From Anaerolineales bacterium (GTDB lineage: Bacteria; Chloroflexota; Anaerolineae; Anaerolineales; Villigracilaceae), in the NCBI GenBank assembly GCA_017985935.1, contig JAGNWT010000003.1, positions 1 through 64,000 on the forward strand: a stretch of DNA of 64,000 nucleotides, read 5' to 3'. Shown one piece after another: positions 15,792 to 24,387 of the stretch (positions within the stretch are counted from its first letter, which is position 1; the number at the start of each line of letters is the position of its first letter). The position numbers and the translations under genes are program-made. The notes beneath the pieces are model-generated. The model did not search any database, had not been told where the DNA came from, and saw only the letters and a list, made by a program, of their open reading frames with translations.

Positions 15792-17293
15792 CCTTCAAAC
15801 GCTCTTCCGGAATTCTCCTTCATCCCTCCAGCCTGCCCAGCCCCTACGGCATTGGTGACCTCGGTCCGCAGGCCTTTCAATTCATCAACTGGCTTTCCTC
15901 CACTGGGTGCAAACTCTGGCAGGTGCTTCCGCTGGGTCCCACGGGATACGGCGATTCTCCCTACCAATGTTTCTCTGCCTTTGCAGGAAATCCCTATTTG
16001 ATCAGTCCCGATGAATTGGTAGCAGACGGGCTCTTGACTCAGGATGACCTGAACAAGATGAAAGACCTGCCCGCATCTCACGTGGACTTTGGGCTGGTCA
16101 TCCCTCGCAAGCTGGATCTTTTACAAAAGGCATTTTCCAATTACCAAGCCCACCCCGAGCAGCTTCGCCCAGCCTTTGATTATTTCTGCGCTGAGAACGC
16201 ATCCTGGCTTGACGATTACACCCTTTTCATGGCATTGAAAGAATCCAACGGTGGCGGTTCCTGGAGCGGATGGCCCGAGCCGCTCAAGATGCGTCAGAAG
16301 ACCGCCCTGCGCAAAGCGCAGAGCGAGCTGGCAGAGATCATCATGCGCTTTGCCTTCTATCAGTTTTTGTTCTTCCGCCAGTGGAACAAGGTCCGCGCGT
16401 ACGCGAACGAAAAGGGAATTCAGATCATCGGCGACCTGCCCATCTTTGTTGCCAATGACTCAGCGGATGTTTGGGCGCACCCCGAATTGTTCTTCATGGA
16501 CAAGGCGGGTAACCCCACTGTTGTGGCAGGCGTTCCGCCGGATATTTTCTCGTCTCAAGGACAGTTGTGGGGCAACCCGCTTTACAACTGGAAAATCCAC
16601 AAGAAGGATGGGTACGCGTGGTGGTTGTCCCGCGTGAGCGCATCCCTGAAGATCTTTGATATTTTACGTTTCGATCATTTCCGTGGTTTTGCCGGCTACT
16701 ATGAGATCCCGGCTGATCATAAAACCGCTGAGTTCGGGCGTTGGGTTCCCGGCCCCGGCAAGGACTTGTTCCGCGCCATTGATAAGTACCTTGGCGACGG
16801 TTTGATCACTCCCGGCACCGGGCTGCCTTTTATCGCCGAAGACCTGGGCTTGGTCACGCCGGATGTGATCGAACTACTGGAGGCTTTCAACCTGCCCGGA
16901 ATGAAAGTGATGCAATTCGGTTTTTCTGGTCCTGACAATCCATTTCTGCCGCACAACTATGTCCCCAATTGTGTGGCGTACACCGGCACCCATGACAATG
17001 ACACAGCGTTGGGCTGGTTCGCATCCGCGCCGCAGCACGAGCGTGAATTTGCGCAGCGTTATCTGCGGGTGGATGGAAGAGACTTCGCCTGGGATCTGAT
17101 TCGCGGGGTGTGGGGATCTGTAGCAGATATTGCCATCACGCCCATGCAAGACCTGCTCAATTGTGGCGGTGAAGCCCGCATGAACTTCCCAAGCAAGCTG
17201 GGCGGCAATTGGGAATGGCGTATGAAAGCCGAAGACCTGAACGATGGTCTCGCCGGCCGGCTGCGCGAATTGAATTGGTTGTATCTCAGATAA
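15788..17293 (+). CDS. malQ: 4-alpha-glucanotransferase (amylomaltase), GH77
   Basis: MalQ moves maltodextrin segments between alpha-1,4-glucan chains and releases glucose. The 501-residue protein begins MTFKRSSGILLHPSSLPSPYG, typical of GH77, and has LPLGPTGYGDSPYQ near residue 47. The nucleophile motif is RFDHFRGFAGYYEIP near 295, the acid/base motif AEDLG near 340, and the THDNDT motif near 398. I start it at the ATG at 15788, which overlaps the glgA stop. A longer upstream frame would run 96 nt into glgA. A terminator follows at 17309. Confidence 0.95.
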   Translation: MTFKRSSGILLHPSSLPSPYGIGDLGPQAFQFINWLSSTGCKLWQVLPLGPTGYGDSPYQCFSAFAGNPYLISPDELVADGLLTQDDLNKMKDLPASHVDFGLVIPRKLDLLQKAFSNYQAHPEQLRPAFDYFCAENASWLDDYTLFMALKESNGGGSWSGWPEPLKMRQKTALRKAQSELAEIIMRFAFYQFLFFRQWNKVRAYANEKGIQIIGDLPIFVANDSADVWAHPELFFMDKAGNPTVVAGVPPDIFSSQGQLWGNPLYNWKIHKKDGYAWWLSRVSASLKIFDILRFDHFRGFAGYYEIPADHKTAEFGRWVPGPGKDLFRAIDKYLGDGLITPGTGLPFIAEDLGLVTPDVIELLEAFNLPGMKVMQFGFSGPDNPFLPHNYVPNCVAYTGTHDNDTALGWFASAPQHEREFAQRYLRVDGRDFAWDLIRGVWGSVADIAITPMQDLLNCGGEARMNFPSKLGGNWEWRMKAEDLNDGLAGRLRELNWLYLR

Positions 17294-17308
17294 TTAACGA
17301 AGAGATAA

Positions 17309-17350
17309 AAAACACCTTGAACTTGATCATGTTCAAGGTGTTTTTATTTA
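17309..17350 (+). terminator. Terminator of the glgA-malQ operon
   Basis: AACACCTTGAAC and GTTCAAGGTGTT flank a TTGATCAT loop and are followed by TTTATTT. It also has an A-tract on the other side, so it may serve the convergent ybaK-like gene too. Confidence 0.92.
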
Positions 17351-17363
17351 GATCAAAAATGGA

Positions 17364-17855
17364 CTACTCTGGATAAACCGGCTTTTCACGATCGGTTAGG
17401 TTTACGACAATGGCATTGCTGGCTTTGATCAGATTCTCCGGCGTGATCATGATCTCTTCACCCCATTGACCTCCGCCCGTGCCGAGGATCGGTTCGTTGA
17501 GCAGACTCGCCTCAAGGAAGGATCTGAAATTTTGGGGCTGCCAGCTAAAGGCTGGGATCGACCCGATGATGTATCCCGTGGTTTCCTTCACCACTTCCGG
17601 CGCAGCCATTTGAATGTTGCGTGAGCCGATCGCCTTCTTCAAATTTCCTGAGACCGCGTTTTGGTCGCCGCCCAACATCACAAGCACGCGCTCGCCTGTG
17701 TCTACTTGAAAGATGAGGGTTTTGACGGCCTGCCGTTCAGAGAAGCCCAGAGCGTGCGCCACATTCGCTGCACCTTTTTCTGTTTCAGGTGAGAAGCTGA
17801 GGGCTTCATAAGGGATGTTGCGTTCGTCGAGATAGATGTGTGAAGGAAGTTTCAT
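17364..17855 (-). CDS. YbaK/EbsC-type aminoacyl-tRNA deacylase
   Basis: The 163-residue protein matches the YbaK/ProX fold that clears mischarged tRNAs, typically Cys-tRNA(Pro). Visible features are the N-terminal HIYLDERNIPYEALSF strand-helix, VKTLIFQVDTGERVLVMLGGD with the conserved Lys near residue 45, and TGYIIGSIPAFSW near 92, the substrate-cleft loop. The ATG at 17855 has AAAGG at 8 nt, and an upstream in-frame extension overlaps the transporter gene. It lies 13 nt after that gene and is probably cotranscribed with it. Confidence 0.88.
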   Translation of the reverse strand: MKLPSHIYLDERNIPYEALSFSPETEKGAANVAHALGFSERQAVKTLIFQVDTGERVLVMLGGDQNAVSGNLKKAIGSRNIQMAAPEVVKETTGYIIGSIPAFSWQPQNFRSFLEASLLNEPILGTGGGQWGEEIMITPENLIKASNAIVVNLTDREKPVYPE

Positions 17856-17868
17856 TGGTTGCGCCTTT

Positions 17869-18798
17869 TCAATTTGATGGTCTTTGAGATGAAGCGAGAT
17901 AAATTCCCGCCAGAATAAATCCGCCGCCGAGAATGACCATGCTTGAAGGCATTTCACGCAAAATGAGAAATGCGAGGATCGCTGAGCCAATAGGCTCGCC
18001 AAGAGTGGTCACTGCCACGAAGGAGGCGGGCATATATTTTAATGCCCAATTGAAAGTAGTGTGTCCGATCAATTGTGGAATGGCTGCCAGTAAAAAGATC
18101 CAGCCGTAGGTCTGCGGTGCGTAGCCAAAGGGCGTATTGCCCGAAGCAAGCATGACGATGATCAGAACGACCGCCGCCATTCCATAAACCATGAAGATGT
18201 ACGGAATGATGTCAATGCCTGCTCGTAGTTTTCTTCCAATGATGAGATAACCCGTTATCGCGAACGCTCCAAGCAAAGAGAGGATGTTGCCCCACATTGC
18301 ACGTCCCTGCATTACATCTTGCAGTGCCGGGCAGATCAGCCCATCATTCCAGAGACACGCATCAGACAGGCCGATAATGGCTCCGCCTGCGAAGGACAGG
18401 ATCAACCCGACGATCGCTGTGCGCCCAAGATGTTCCTTTAGCAGGAATGGAGAGAACACTGCCACCCAAAGCGGACCGGTGCTGACGAAGACCGCAGAAC
18501 TTGCCACGCTGGTGTATTCGAGCGAGGAGATCCATGCAGCGAAGTGGGCGGCGAGAAAAATGCCTGAGAAAATTCCGAGCAGGACTTCGGTCCGTGTGAA
18601 GCGCTTGATCTGGTCGCGATGATTTCCAAGCGCGATCGGCGCGAGGATGAGAGTCGCAAAGGTCAATCTCAGTGCGGCGATGACGATCGAAGGAGTGCCA
18701 TCCTCTTGAGCAAAGCGGACCAGAATGCCTGCCGTGGAAACAGCCAGGATGGCGAGTGTGACTGCGAGGGGAAGGATCAGGCGGGTGCGTTGATTCAT
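17869..18798 (-). CDS. EamA-family (drug/metabolite) transporter
   Basis: The protein of about 309 residues has ten hydrophobic helices in two EamA repeats. The first repeat ends near FVSTGPLWVAVFSPFLLKEHLGR and the second near VTTLGEPIGSAILAFLILREMPS, both typical of these exporters of amino acids or metabolites. I use the ATG at 18798. An in-frame TTG at 18846 with AAAGG nearby would add 16 residues and is a real alternative. The substrate is unknown. Confidence 0.85.
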   Translation of the reverse strand: MNQRTRLILPLAVTLAILAVSTAGILVRFAQEDGTPSIVIAALRLTFATLILAPIALGNHRDQIKRFTRTEVLLGIFSGIFLAAHFAAWISSLEYTSVASSAVFVSTGPLWVAVFSPFLLKEHLGRTAIVGLILSFAGGAIIGLSDACLWNDGLICPALQDVMQGRAMWGNILSLLGAFAITGYLIIGRKLRAGIDIIPYIFMVYGMAAVVLIIVMLASGNTPFGYAPQTYGWIFLLAAIPQLIGHTTFNWALKYMPASFVAVTTLGEPIGSAILAFLILREMPSSMVILGGGFILAGIYLASSQRPSN

Positions 18799-18907
18799 GG
18801 TGTTCGAGTTTACCGCATGAGTGGATTGCGCGTGAGCAATTTTCAACTTGCCTTTCGATGTGAGTTATGCTAGGATGTCTGAAAATATTTCCAAAGGAGA
18901 GACAGAG

Positions 18908-19144
18908 ATGTCTAACATCAAAACTGAGATCGCTGAATTGGTTACAAAGAAAGTTGGCATTCCGAAGGATAAGGCTTTGCAGGCTGTGGATGTGGTCTTG
19001 AACTTCATCAAGACCAAACTTCCGCCCGCGGTTGCCTCGCAGGTGGATGTCGTTTTGGCTGGCAATGTGGACTTGAGCGACGGCATTGGGCTCGATGACG
19101 CCGCTGGCTTGCTTGGCGGTTTGCTGGGCGATAAGAAGAAGTAA
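18908..19144 (+). CDS. Small acidic helical protein, unknown function
   Basis: The 78-residue protein begins MSNIKTEIAELVTKKVGI. Its first 50 residues look like two amphipathic helices with a short loop (GIPKDKALQAVDVVLNFIKTKLPP), vaguely like DUF2267/DUF2780 proteins. The second half is Gly/Asp-rich and ends in GGLLGDKKK. I do not recognise it firmly. The start at 18908 is secured by AAAGGAG 8 nt upstream. A separate terminator follows, so it is a single-gene unit on the opposite strand to its left neighbour. Confidence 0.7.
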   Translation: MSNIKTEIAELVTKKVGIPKDKALQAVDVVLNFIKTKLPPAVASQVDVVLAGNVDLSDGIGLDDAAGLLGGLLGDKKK

Positions 19145-19156
19145 GTTACAAGTAGA

Positions 19157-19195
19157 GCGCCGCTGTGTCGGAAAGGCACGGCGGCGTTTTGTTTT
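19157..19195 (+). terminator. Terminator after the small helical protein gene
   Basis: A GC-rich stem (GCGCCGCTGTG with CACGGCGGCG) is followed by TTTTGTTTT. Confidence 0.85.
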
Positions 19196-19243
19196 AGGTC
19201 AAAAATGAATTATATGATATTTGTATAAAAATTATCCAAATTC

Positions 19244-19272
19244 TTGCTTGTATGAGGGGAACAAGGTAAAAT
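19244..19272 (+). promoter_or_regulatory. Promoter of the superoxide dismutase gene
   Basis: TTGCTT (19244-19249) and TAAAAT (19267-19272) are spaced by 17 nt. The expected start gives a leader of about 40 nt with AAGGAG before the ATG. Confidence 0.7.
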
Positions 19273-19320
19273 CGCGCAATTCAAATTTCAGTACTCAGAG
19301 AAAGAATAAGGAGAACCCTA

Positions 19321-19926
19321 ATGGCTTTTGAACTTCCCAAACTTGCATACGCTTATGACGCTTTGGAGCCGCACATTGATGCGCGCACCATGGAGATCCA
19401 CCACACCAAACATCACAACACCTATGTCACCAATCTCAACGGCGCAGTGGACAAGACACCCGAACTCGCTGGAAAATCACTTGAAACATTGCTTGGCGAT
19501 CTGAATGCCGTGCCTGAGGGCGTGCGCAATGTTGTCCGCAACCACGGCGGCGGGACCTACAATCACAACCTGTTCTGGGAAGTGATGGGACCCAACGGTG
19601 GCGGCGCTCCGAAGGGTGAACTCGCCAAAGCGATCGATGCGTCCTTTACTTCATTCGATAACTTCAAGGCGGAATTCACCGCCTCTGCGACCACTCGCTT
19701 CGGATCCGGTTGGGCCTGGCTCGTGAAGAAGGGTAGCGGCTTGGCTGTTGTATCCACCGCCAATCAAGATACTCCGCTTTCCGACGGCTTGACTCCCATC
19801 ATGGGCATTGATGTTTGGGAGCACGCTTACTATCTCAACTATCAGAACCGCCGCCCCGATTACATCACCGCCTGGTGGAATGTGATCAATTGGGATGCGG
19901 TTGCAGCGCGCTACGCAGCGAAATAA
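19321..19926 (+). CDS. sodA: Superoxide dismutase, Mn-type
   Basis: The 201-residue enzyme dismutes superoxide to oxygen and hydrogen peroxide in the cytoplasm. All four metal ligands are visible: His27 in EIHHTKHH, His82 in TYNHNLFW, and Asp164 and His168 in [11 protein letters not shown]. The GGG before TYNH and the Gln in STANQDTPL favour a manganese rather than iron enzyme, though cambialistic forms exist. It has no signal peptide. It is monocistronic, with its own promoter and terminator, and shows tolerance of oxygen in a lineage often thought anaerobic. Confidence 0.94.
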   Translation: MAFELPKLAYAYDALEPHIDARTMEIHHTKHHNTYVTNLNGAVDKTPELAGKSLETLLGDLNAVPEGVRNVVRNHGGGTYNHNLFWEVMGPNGGGAPKGELAKAIDASFTSFDNFKAEFTASATTRFGSGWAWLVKKGSGLAVVSTANQDTPLSDGLTPIMGIDVWEHAYYLNYQNRRPDYITAWWNVINWDAVAARYAAK

Positions 19927-19951
19927 TAAATTAGATAAATTTCATCTTGAA

Positions 19952-19996
19952 TTAAGAGAGACCGGCCGTTTGTAAGGTTGGTCTCTCTTCGTTTAA
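19952..19996 (+). terminator. Terminator after sodA
   Basis: AAGAGAGACC and GGTCTCTCTT form a 10-bp stem around a loop of about 20 nt, 30 nt past the stop codon. The T-tract is weak. Confidence 0.65.
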
Positions 19997-20010
19997 TCAT
20001 TTATGCAATG

Positions 20011-20016
20011 TATAAT
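20011..20016 (+). promoter_or_regulatory. Likely -10 element of the signalling cluster
   Basis: A perfect TATAAT lies 71 nt upstream of the first signalling gene. The -35 region is not recognisable. It is the only clear promoter I see before the five-gene plus-strand block. Confidence 0.45.
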
Positions 20017-20087
20017 CTTGCTGTAGAAGCGTGTACGCACCTTGAGTGAATACGATGATGCCGAACACGCATTGCCAGGAGAACATT

Positions 20088-23000
20088 ATGGCTTGTAAAA
20101 AGGGGTCTCCTTCCATCAGTGCCAACTCTGATATAGGAGGTAATGTATTCGATGTATTATTCAGAGAACACGCAGCGATCATGCTGCTGATCGAACCTGA
20201 CACCGGGGAGATTCTCGATGCCAATCAATCTGCTCTGGATTTTTATTGCTATTCAAGGGTGGAGATCACGGGCAAGTTTATTCATGAAATCAATGTTATT
20301 CGGTCAGTAGAGTTGGCAGACGAGCAGAAAAAAGCGTTGAGCGGGGCTAAGGATCGTTTTGTATTCCAACAGAAGATAGCAAATGGGGAAATCAAGACAG
20401 TCGAGATGTGTTCCTCCTTTATAAATATTAACGAAAAAAAATCTCTCTTATCTGTAATTCACGATGTAACCGAGCGCAAAAAAACAGAAGAAGCATTAAA
20501 GCAAAGCGAAACTCATTTTCAACTATTGGCAGATCACATGTCCGATACCTTCTGGCTCATGGACATGGATCTGCGTGTGACCTACGCCAGCCCTTCGGCT
20601 ATGCTCACACGCGGATATTCACTCGCGGAACTTCAAAATATTTCCATGGACAGACTTCTCCTGCCGGGGTCGCTGCAAAAGGTTTTGAAGTTATGTGCCG
20701 AAGAAATTCCAAAGATCAAGGCTGATAAGACCTATTCGCCGGTCACGACCATTGAGCTTGAGGTTCGTAAACGGGATGGCGGCATCGATCTGATGGAGCT
20801 GAAACTCAGCCTCATTCGGGATGAATTCGGCGTTCCTGTTTCGATCCTTGGACAGGGACGAAATATCACGGAACGTAAAAGAGTCGAGGTTGATCTGCGG
20901 CAAAGCGAATCCCGATATCGCGCATTATTTGAGAGCAGTTTGTCTGGTATTCTGATAACGAATCCAATTGGGGCGGTGATCGCAGTAAATCCCGAAGCGT
21001 GTCGTTTGCTTGGCAGAACCGAACTGGAGATCTATCAGGTGGGTCTAAGCAAGATATTTGACTTAACTGATTCGCGCTTTGACCTCGCGATGAAAGAGCG
21101 CGAGAGGACGGGCAGTTTTTGCAGCGAATTGACTTTGATTCGCGGAGATGGGACGGCTTTTCCTGCAGATGTTAAGAGCCGAAGTTTCACGCTGCCTTCG
21201 GGGGATGAATATTCCAACATTTTCTTTCACGATGTTTCCATTCAGAAGCAAGTAAGGGAAAGTTTACGCCGGCGCACCGAGGAGTTGACAGCATTGCAAG
21301 AGACCATCCTTGAGTTGTCCACCCCGCACTCACTTTCTGACCTGTTGAATTTGATCGTGGAGAGGGCGGCTACCTTGCTGGATTCGCCAAGCGGTGGGTT
21401 GTACCTTAATGAGCCCGAGCACCAGAGAGTTCTTTGTGTTGTCAGCTACAAAACCAAAAGGGATTACACAGGCACAACACTCGATTATGGCGTCGGCGCG
21501 GCGGGAATTGTCGCAGCGACTGGTGCTCCGTTGATCGTTGAAGATTATCGAAAATGGGACGGCAGAGCAAGAGTATACGAAGGTGATCAGCCTTTTCAGG
21601 CGGTCATGAGCGCACCGATGTTGTGGCAGGGAAGGGTCAGCGGGGTGATTCATTTATTGCGAGAAGACGACCATAAAAAATTCACCCATGCAGAATTAAG
21701 TCTTTTGCAAATGTTCGCCAATCACGCGGCAGCGGCGGTGGAGAACGCCCGCCTATTGAATTTGCTCGGTCTTGAACTTGCCGAACGAAAGCAGATCGAA
21801 AATGAATTACGCGAAAGCGAAGATCGATACCACACGATCGTCTCCAATTCTCCGTTGATCACTTTTGTTGTCGATGAGTGCGGCGTGGTGTCCCTGGTGG
21901 AAGGGATGGGGTTGGACTTGTTGGGACTTAAGCCCGGGCAGTCTGTTGGGCGATCAGTTTTTGACTTCTCTCCGGAATTCCCAGGATTGATGGTCGCCAT
22001 AAAGGGCGCGCTTGGCGGTCAGGGTCAACGAAATGAGATCAATGTCAGAGGGGCGGTGTTCGATGTTTCGCTGACACCGATCTTCGACGATCAGGGAACG
22101 GTAAAAAAGGTCATCGGGGTGGCGAATGACATCACCAGCCTGAAAAAGACCGAGGAGATCATCCGCCGGAGCGAGGAAAAATACCGAACAGTTGCAGAGT
22201 TCACTTATGACTGGGAGTCCTGGCGCGCGCCAGATGGTTCATATCTTTATGTCTCCCCTTCCTGCGAGCGGATCACCGGTTACACGATGGAAGAATTTCT
22301 AAACGAGCCTGGGTTGATCTATAAGATCACCCACCCGGATGACCGTGACCTGGTTCGTGAACACACCAATCGGGTAATGGGGGATCAGCATTTGAGTAAC
22401 ACGGAATTCGATTTCAGGATCGTGACTCCGACTGGCGAGACCCGCTGGATCAATCATTCCTGCATCTCAGTATTTGGAGCGGATGGGCGCTGGCTGGGCA
22501 GGCGCGAAAGTAATCGTGATGTCAGCGAGCGGGTGCGGATCGCTCAGGAGCTGCAAGCGCAGCGTGATTTTGCTACTCAGGTCATCAACGCCATGGGGCA
22601 GGGGCTCACGGTCACAGATTCCCAAGGTCGGTTTGAGTTTGTCAACGCTGCCTACGCCCGCCTGTTTGGGTATGAAGCAGAAGAGTTGATCGGTAAATAT
22701 CCGAAAGATGTGACGATCCCTGAAGAATGGGGAGCTTTGGAGAATCAGAGAAAACTCAGAGAAGACGGGCAGACCTCAACGTACGAATCACGCATTCAAA
22801 AAGCAGATGGCGGCATGGCGCATGTGTTGATCACGGCGGTTCCAAGAAAATCAGACTCGCAGAATTATGGCGGGGCAATCGCGGTCATAACCGATCTCAC
22901 AGAACAGAAACGCGTCCAGGATGAACTGCGTAAAGCACGTGATGCTTTCGAGATGGCAAATCATCAATTGCAGCAGGCACTTACCCGCGAGCAGGACCTT

Positions 23001-23516
23001 TCACATACCGATGGTTTGACCGGTGTTTATAACCGCCGCTACTTTTTTGAGTTGGCGGAAAAATGGTTTGGGATTTCCATCCGCCATAAGCAGCCACTCT
23101 CTGCATTGATGATCGATATTGACCACTTCAAACAAGTCAATGATGAATTTGGTCACGCGGTGGGAGATGAGGTCATTCGGCTGGTTATCCGCTCTACTCG
23201 CGATGAACTGCGGAGCGAAGATATAGTCGGGCGTTATGGGGGGGAGGAATTTGTTGTAATTCTCCCCATGACGAATCTGGATCAGGCGAAGATTCTGGCT
23301 GAGAGGGTTCGGACATTGGCGGAATCGCTGCATTTCCCAACCGACAAGGGAGAGGCGAGGATCACGCTCAGTATCGGGGCGGCAGAGATGCCTTTCGATC
23401 AGAAACTCGAGTCGGTGGAGTTCCTGATCCGCAATGCGGATAAGGCCATGTATATCGCAAAGCAGGACGGCAGGAATCGAGTACGAGTTTTTACCGCAGC
23501 CGTCGCGGATTCATAA
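20088..23516 (+). CDS. PAS/GAF sensor diguanylate cyclase (GGDEF)
   Basis: This cytoplasmic 1142-residue protein should make cyclic di-GMP from two GTP. I see about six PAS domains (near 20-130, 138-265, 275-395, 585-690, 705-825, 835-950) and one GAF domain (about 410-570). A C-terminal GGDEF domain (about 970-1137) carries the active-site GGEEF and, 5 residues before it, RSED, the RxxD inhibitory I-site. Linkers such as LRQSESRYRALFE are standard PAS-PAS helices. The ATG at 20088 follows AGGAG by 6 nt; an earlier in-frame GTG lacks this. The fourth PAS domain is a close relative of the PAS domain in the histidine kinase downstream. Confidence 0.92.
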   Translation: MACKKGSPSISANSDIGGNVFDVLFREHAAIMLLIEPDTGEILDANQSALDFYCYSRVEITGKFIHEINVIRSVELADEQKKALSGAKDRFVFQQKIANGEIKTVEMCSSFININEKKSLLSVIHDVTERKKTEEALKQSETHFQLLADHMSDTFWLMDMDLRVTYASPSAMLTRGYSLAELQNISMDRLLLPGSLQKVLKLCAEEIPKIKADKTYSPVTTIELEVRKRDGGIDLMELKLSLIRDEFGVPVSILGQGRNITERKRVEVDLRQSESRYRALFESSLSGILITNPIGAVIAVNPEACRLLGRTELEIYQVGLSKIFDLTDSRFDLAMKERERTGSFCSELTLIRGDGTAFPADVKSRSFTLPSGDEYSNIFFHDVSIQKQVRESLRRRTEELTALQETILELSTPHSLSDLLNLIVERAATLLDSPSGGLYLNEPEHQRVLCVVSYKTKRDYTGTTLDYGVGAAGIVAATGAPLIVEDYRKWDGRARVYEGDQPFQAVMSAPMLWQGRVSGVIHLLREDDHKKFTHAELSLLQMFANHAAAAVENARLLNLLGLELAERKQIENELRESEDRYHTIVSNSPLITFVVDECGVVSLVEGMGLDLLGLKPGQSVGRSVFDFSPEFPGLMVAIKGALGGQGQRNEINVRGAVFDVSLTPIFDDQGTVKKVIGVANDITSLKKTEEIIRRSEEKYRTVAEFTYDWESWRAPDGSYLYVSPSCERITGYTMEEFLNEPGLIYKITHPDDRDLVREHTNRVMGDQHLSNTEFDFRIVTPTGETRWINHSCISVFGADGRWLGRRESNRDVSERVRIAQELQAQRDFATQVINAMGQGLTVTDSQGRFEFVNAAYARLFGYEAEELIGKYPKDVTIPEEWGALENQRKLREDGQTSTYESRIQKADGGMAHVLITAVPRKSDSQNYGGAIAVITDLTEQKRVQDELRKARDAFEMANHQLQQALTREQDLSHTDGLTGVYNRRYFFELAEKWFGISIRHKQPLSALMIDIDHFKQVNDEFGHAVGDEVIRLVIRSTRDELRSEDIVGRYGGEEFVVILPMTNLDQAKILAERVRTLAESLHFPTDKGEARITLSIGAAEMPFDQKLESVEFLIRNADKAMYIAKQDGRNRVRVFTAAVADS

Positions 23517-23562
23517 GAAAAGCAAAACAATTATTCCAGAGCATAATTACAAGGAAGAGTCT

Positions 23563-24378
23563 ATGAAGGATTTGAATTTACCCCGAAGGTCAGCGCTTTT
23601 ATCTTTATTAATAGTTTTGGCTATCATCGTATTTGTTGAAGTGATCATTATGGGGATATTCCGCCTTTATGTCGAAACCGAAAATGAATGGCTGGATGTG
23701 ATCATGGATGCCATCCTTCTCGCGGCTTTCACCTTCCCATCCCTGTATTACATGATGCTGCGCCCTTTGGAGCTGCAGGTGATCGAGCGTCAAAAAGCCG
23801 AAGAGGAACTCCGCCGGGCGAAGGAGCAACTTGAGCAGATGTTGATCCGTGAGCAGCAGTTATCTCGTGTGGACGGGATGACGGGATTGTTCAATTACCG
23901 GCATTTCTTTGAATTTGCTACGCATGAGTTCATTCTTGCGCGGCGTTATCAACGTCCTTTGACCGTATTGATGTGCGATACCGATGATTTCAAAAAGATC
24001 AACGACACTCTCGGGCATGCTGCGGGTGATCGAATGTTATCTCTTGTTGCTCAAGCCGCGGGAGCGCACATGCGCGCCGGGGATATGTTGGCGCGTTACG
24101 GCGGTGACGAGTTCATCATCATGCTCTCGCAAACCAATTTGCAGCAGGCTTATCTTGTCGCGGAGCGGATCCGCGAGAAGGTGGCTCTCTTGGGTATGGA
24201 AACTGAAAAGGGGAGATTCTCAGTGACCTTTAGTTTGGGCGTGGCAGATATGCGACAGGAACCCGGGGAGGATTCTGTGGAGGCGATCATTCAACGTGCC
24301 GATCAGGCTTTGTATCTTGCCAAGCAGGGTGGTCGAAACCGGACAGTGCTTTTTTCGGAAGACAACGAGCGGAAATAA
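23563..24378 (+). CDS. Membrane-bound diguanylate cyclase (GGDEF)
   Basis: The 271-residue protein has two transmembrane helices (about 12-34 and 46-67) and a coiled coil (VIERQKAEEELRRAKEQLEQML). The GGDEF domain carries an intact GGDEF motif preceded by RAGD, an I-site for product inhibition. It has essentially no extracytoplasmic sensor, so the signal may come from the membrane or from partner proteins. AAGGAAG lies before the ATG at 23563; a longer in-frame form would overlap the preceding gene. It lies between the first cyclase and the histidine kinase, 9 nt before the latter. Confidence 0.9.
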   Translation: MKDLNLPRRSALLSLLIVLAIIVFVEVIIMGIFRLYVETENEWLDVIMDAILLAAFTFPSLYYMMLRPLELQVIERQKAEEELRRAKEQLEQMLIREQQLSRVDGMTGLFNYRHFFEFATHEFILARRYQRPLTVLMCDTDDFKKINDTLGHAAGDRMLSLVAQAAGAHMRAGDMLARYGGDEFIIMLSQTNLQQAYLVAERIREKVALLGMETEKGRFSVTFSLGVADMRQEPGEDSVEAIIQRADQALYLAKQGGRNRTVLFSEDNERK

Positions 24379-24387
24379 GAGGACTTC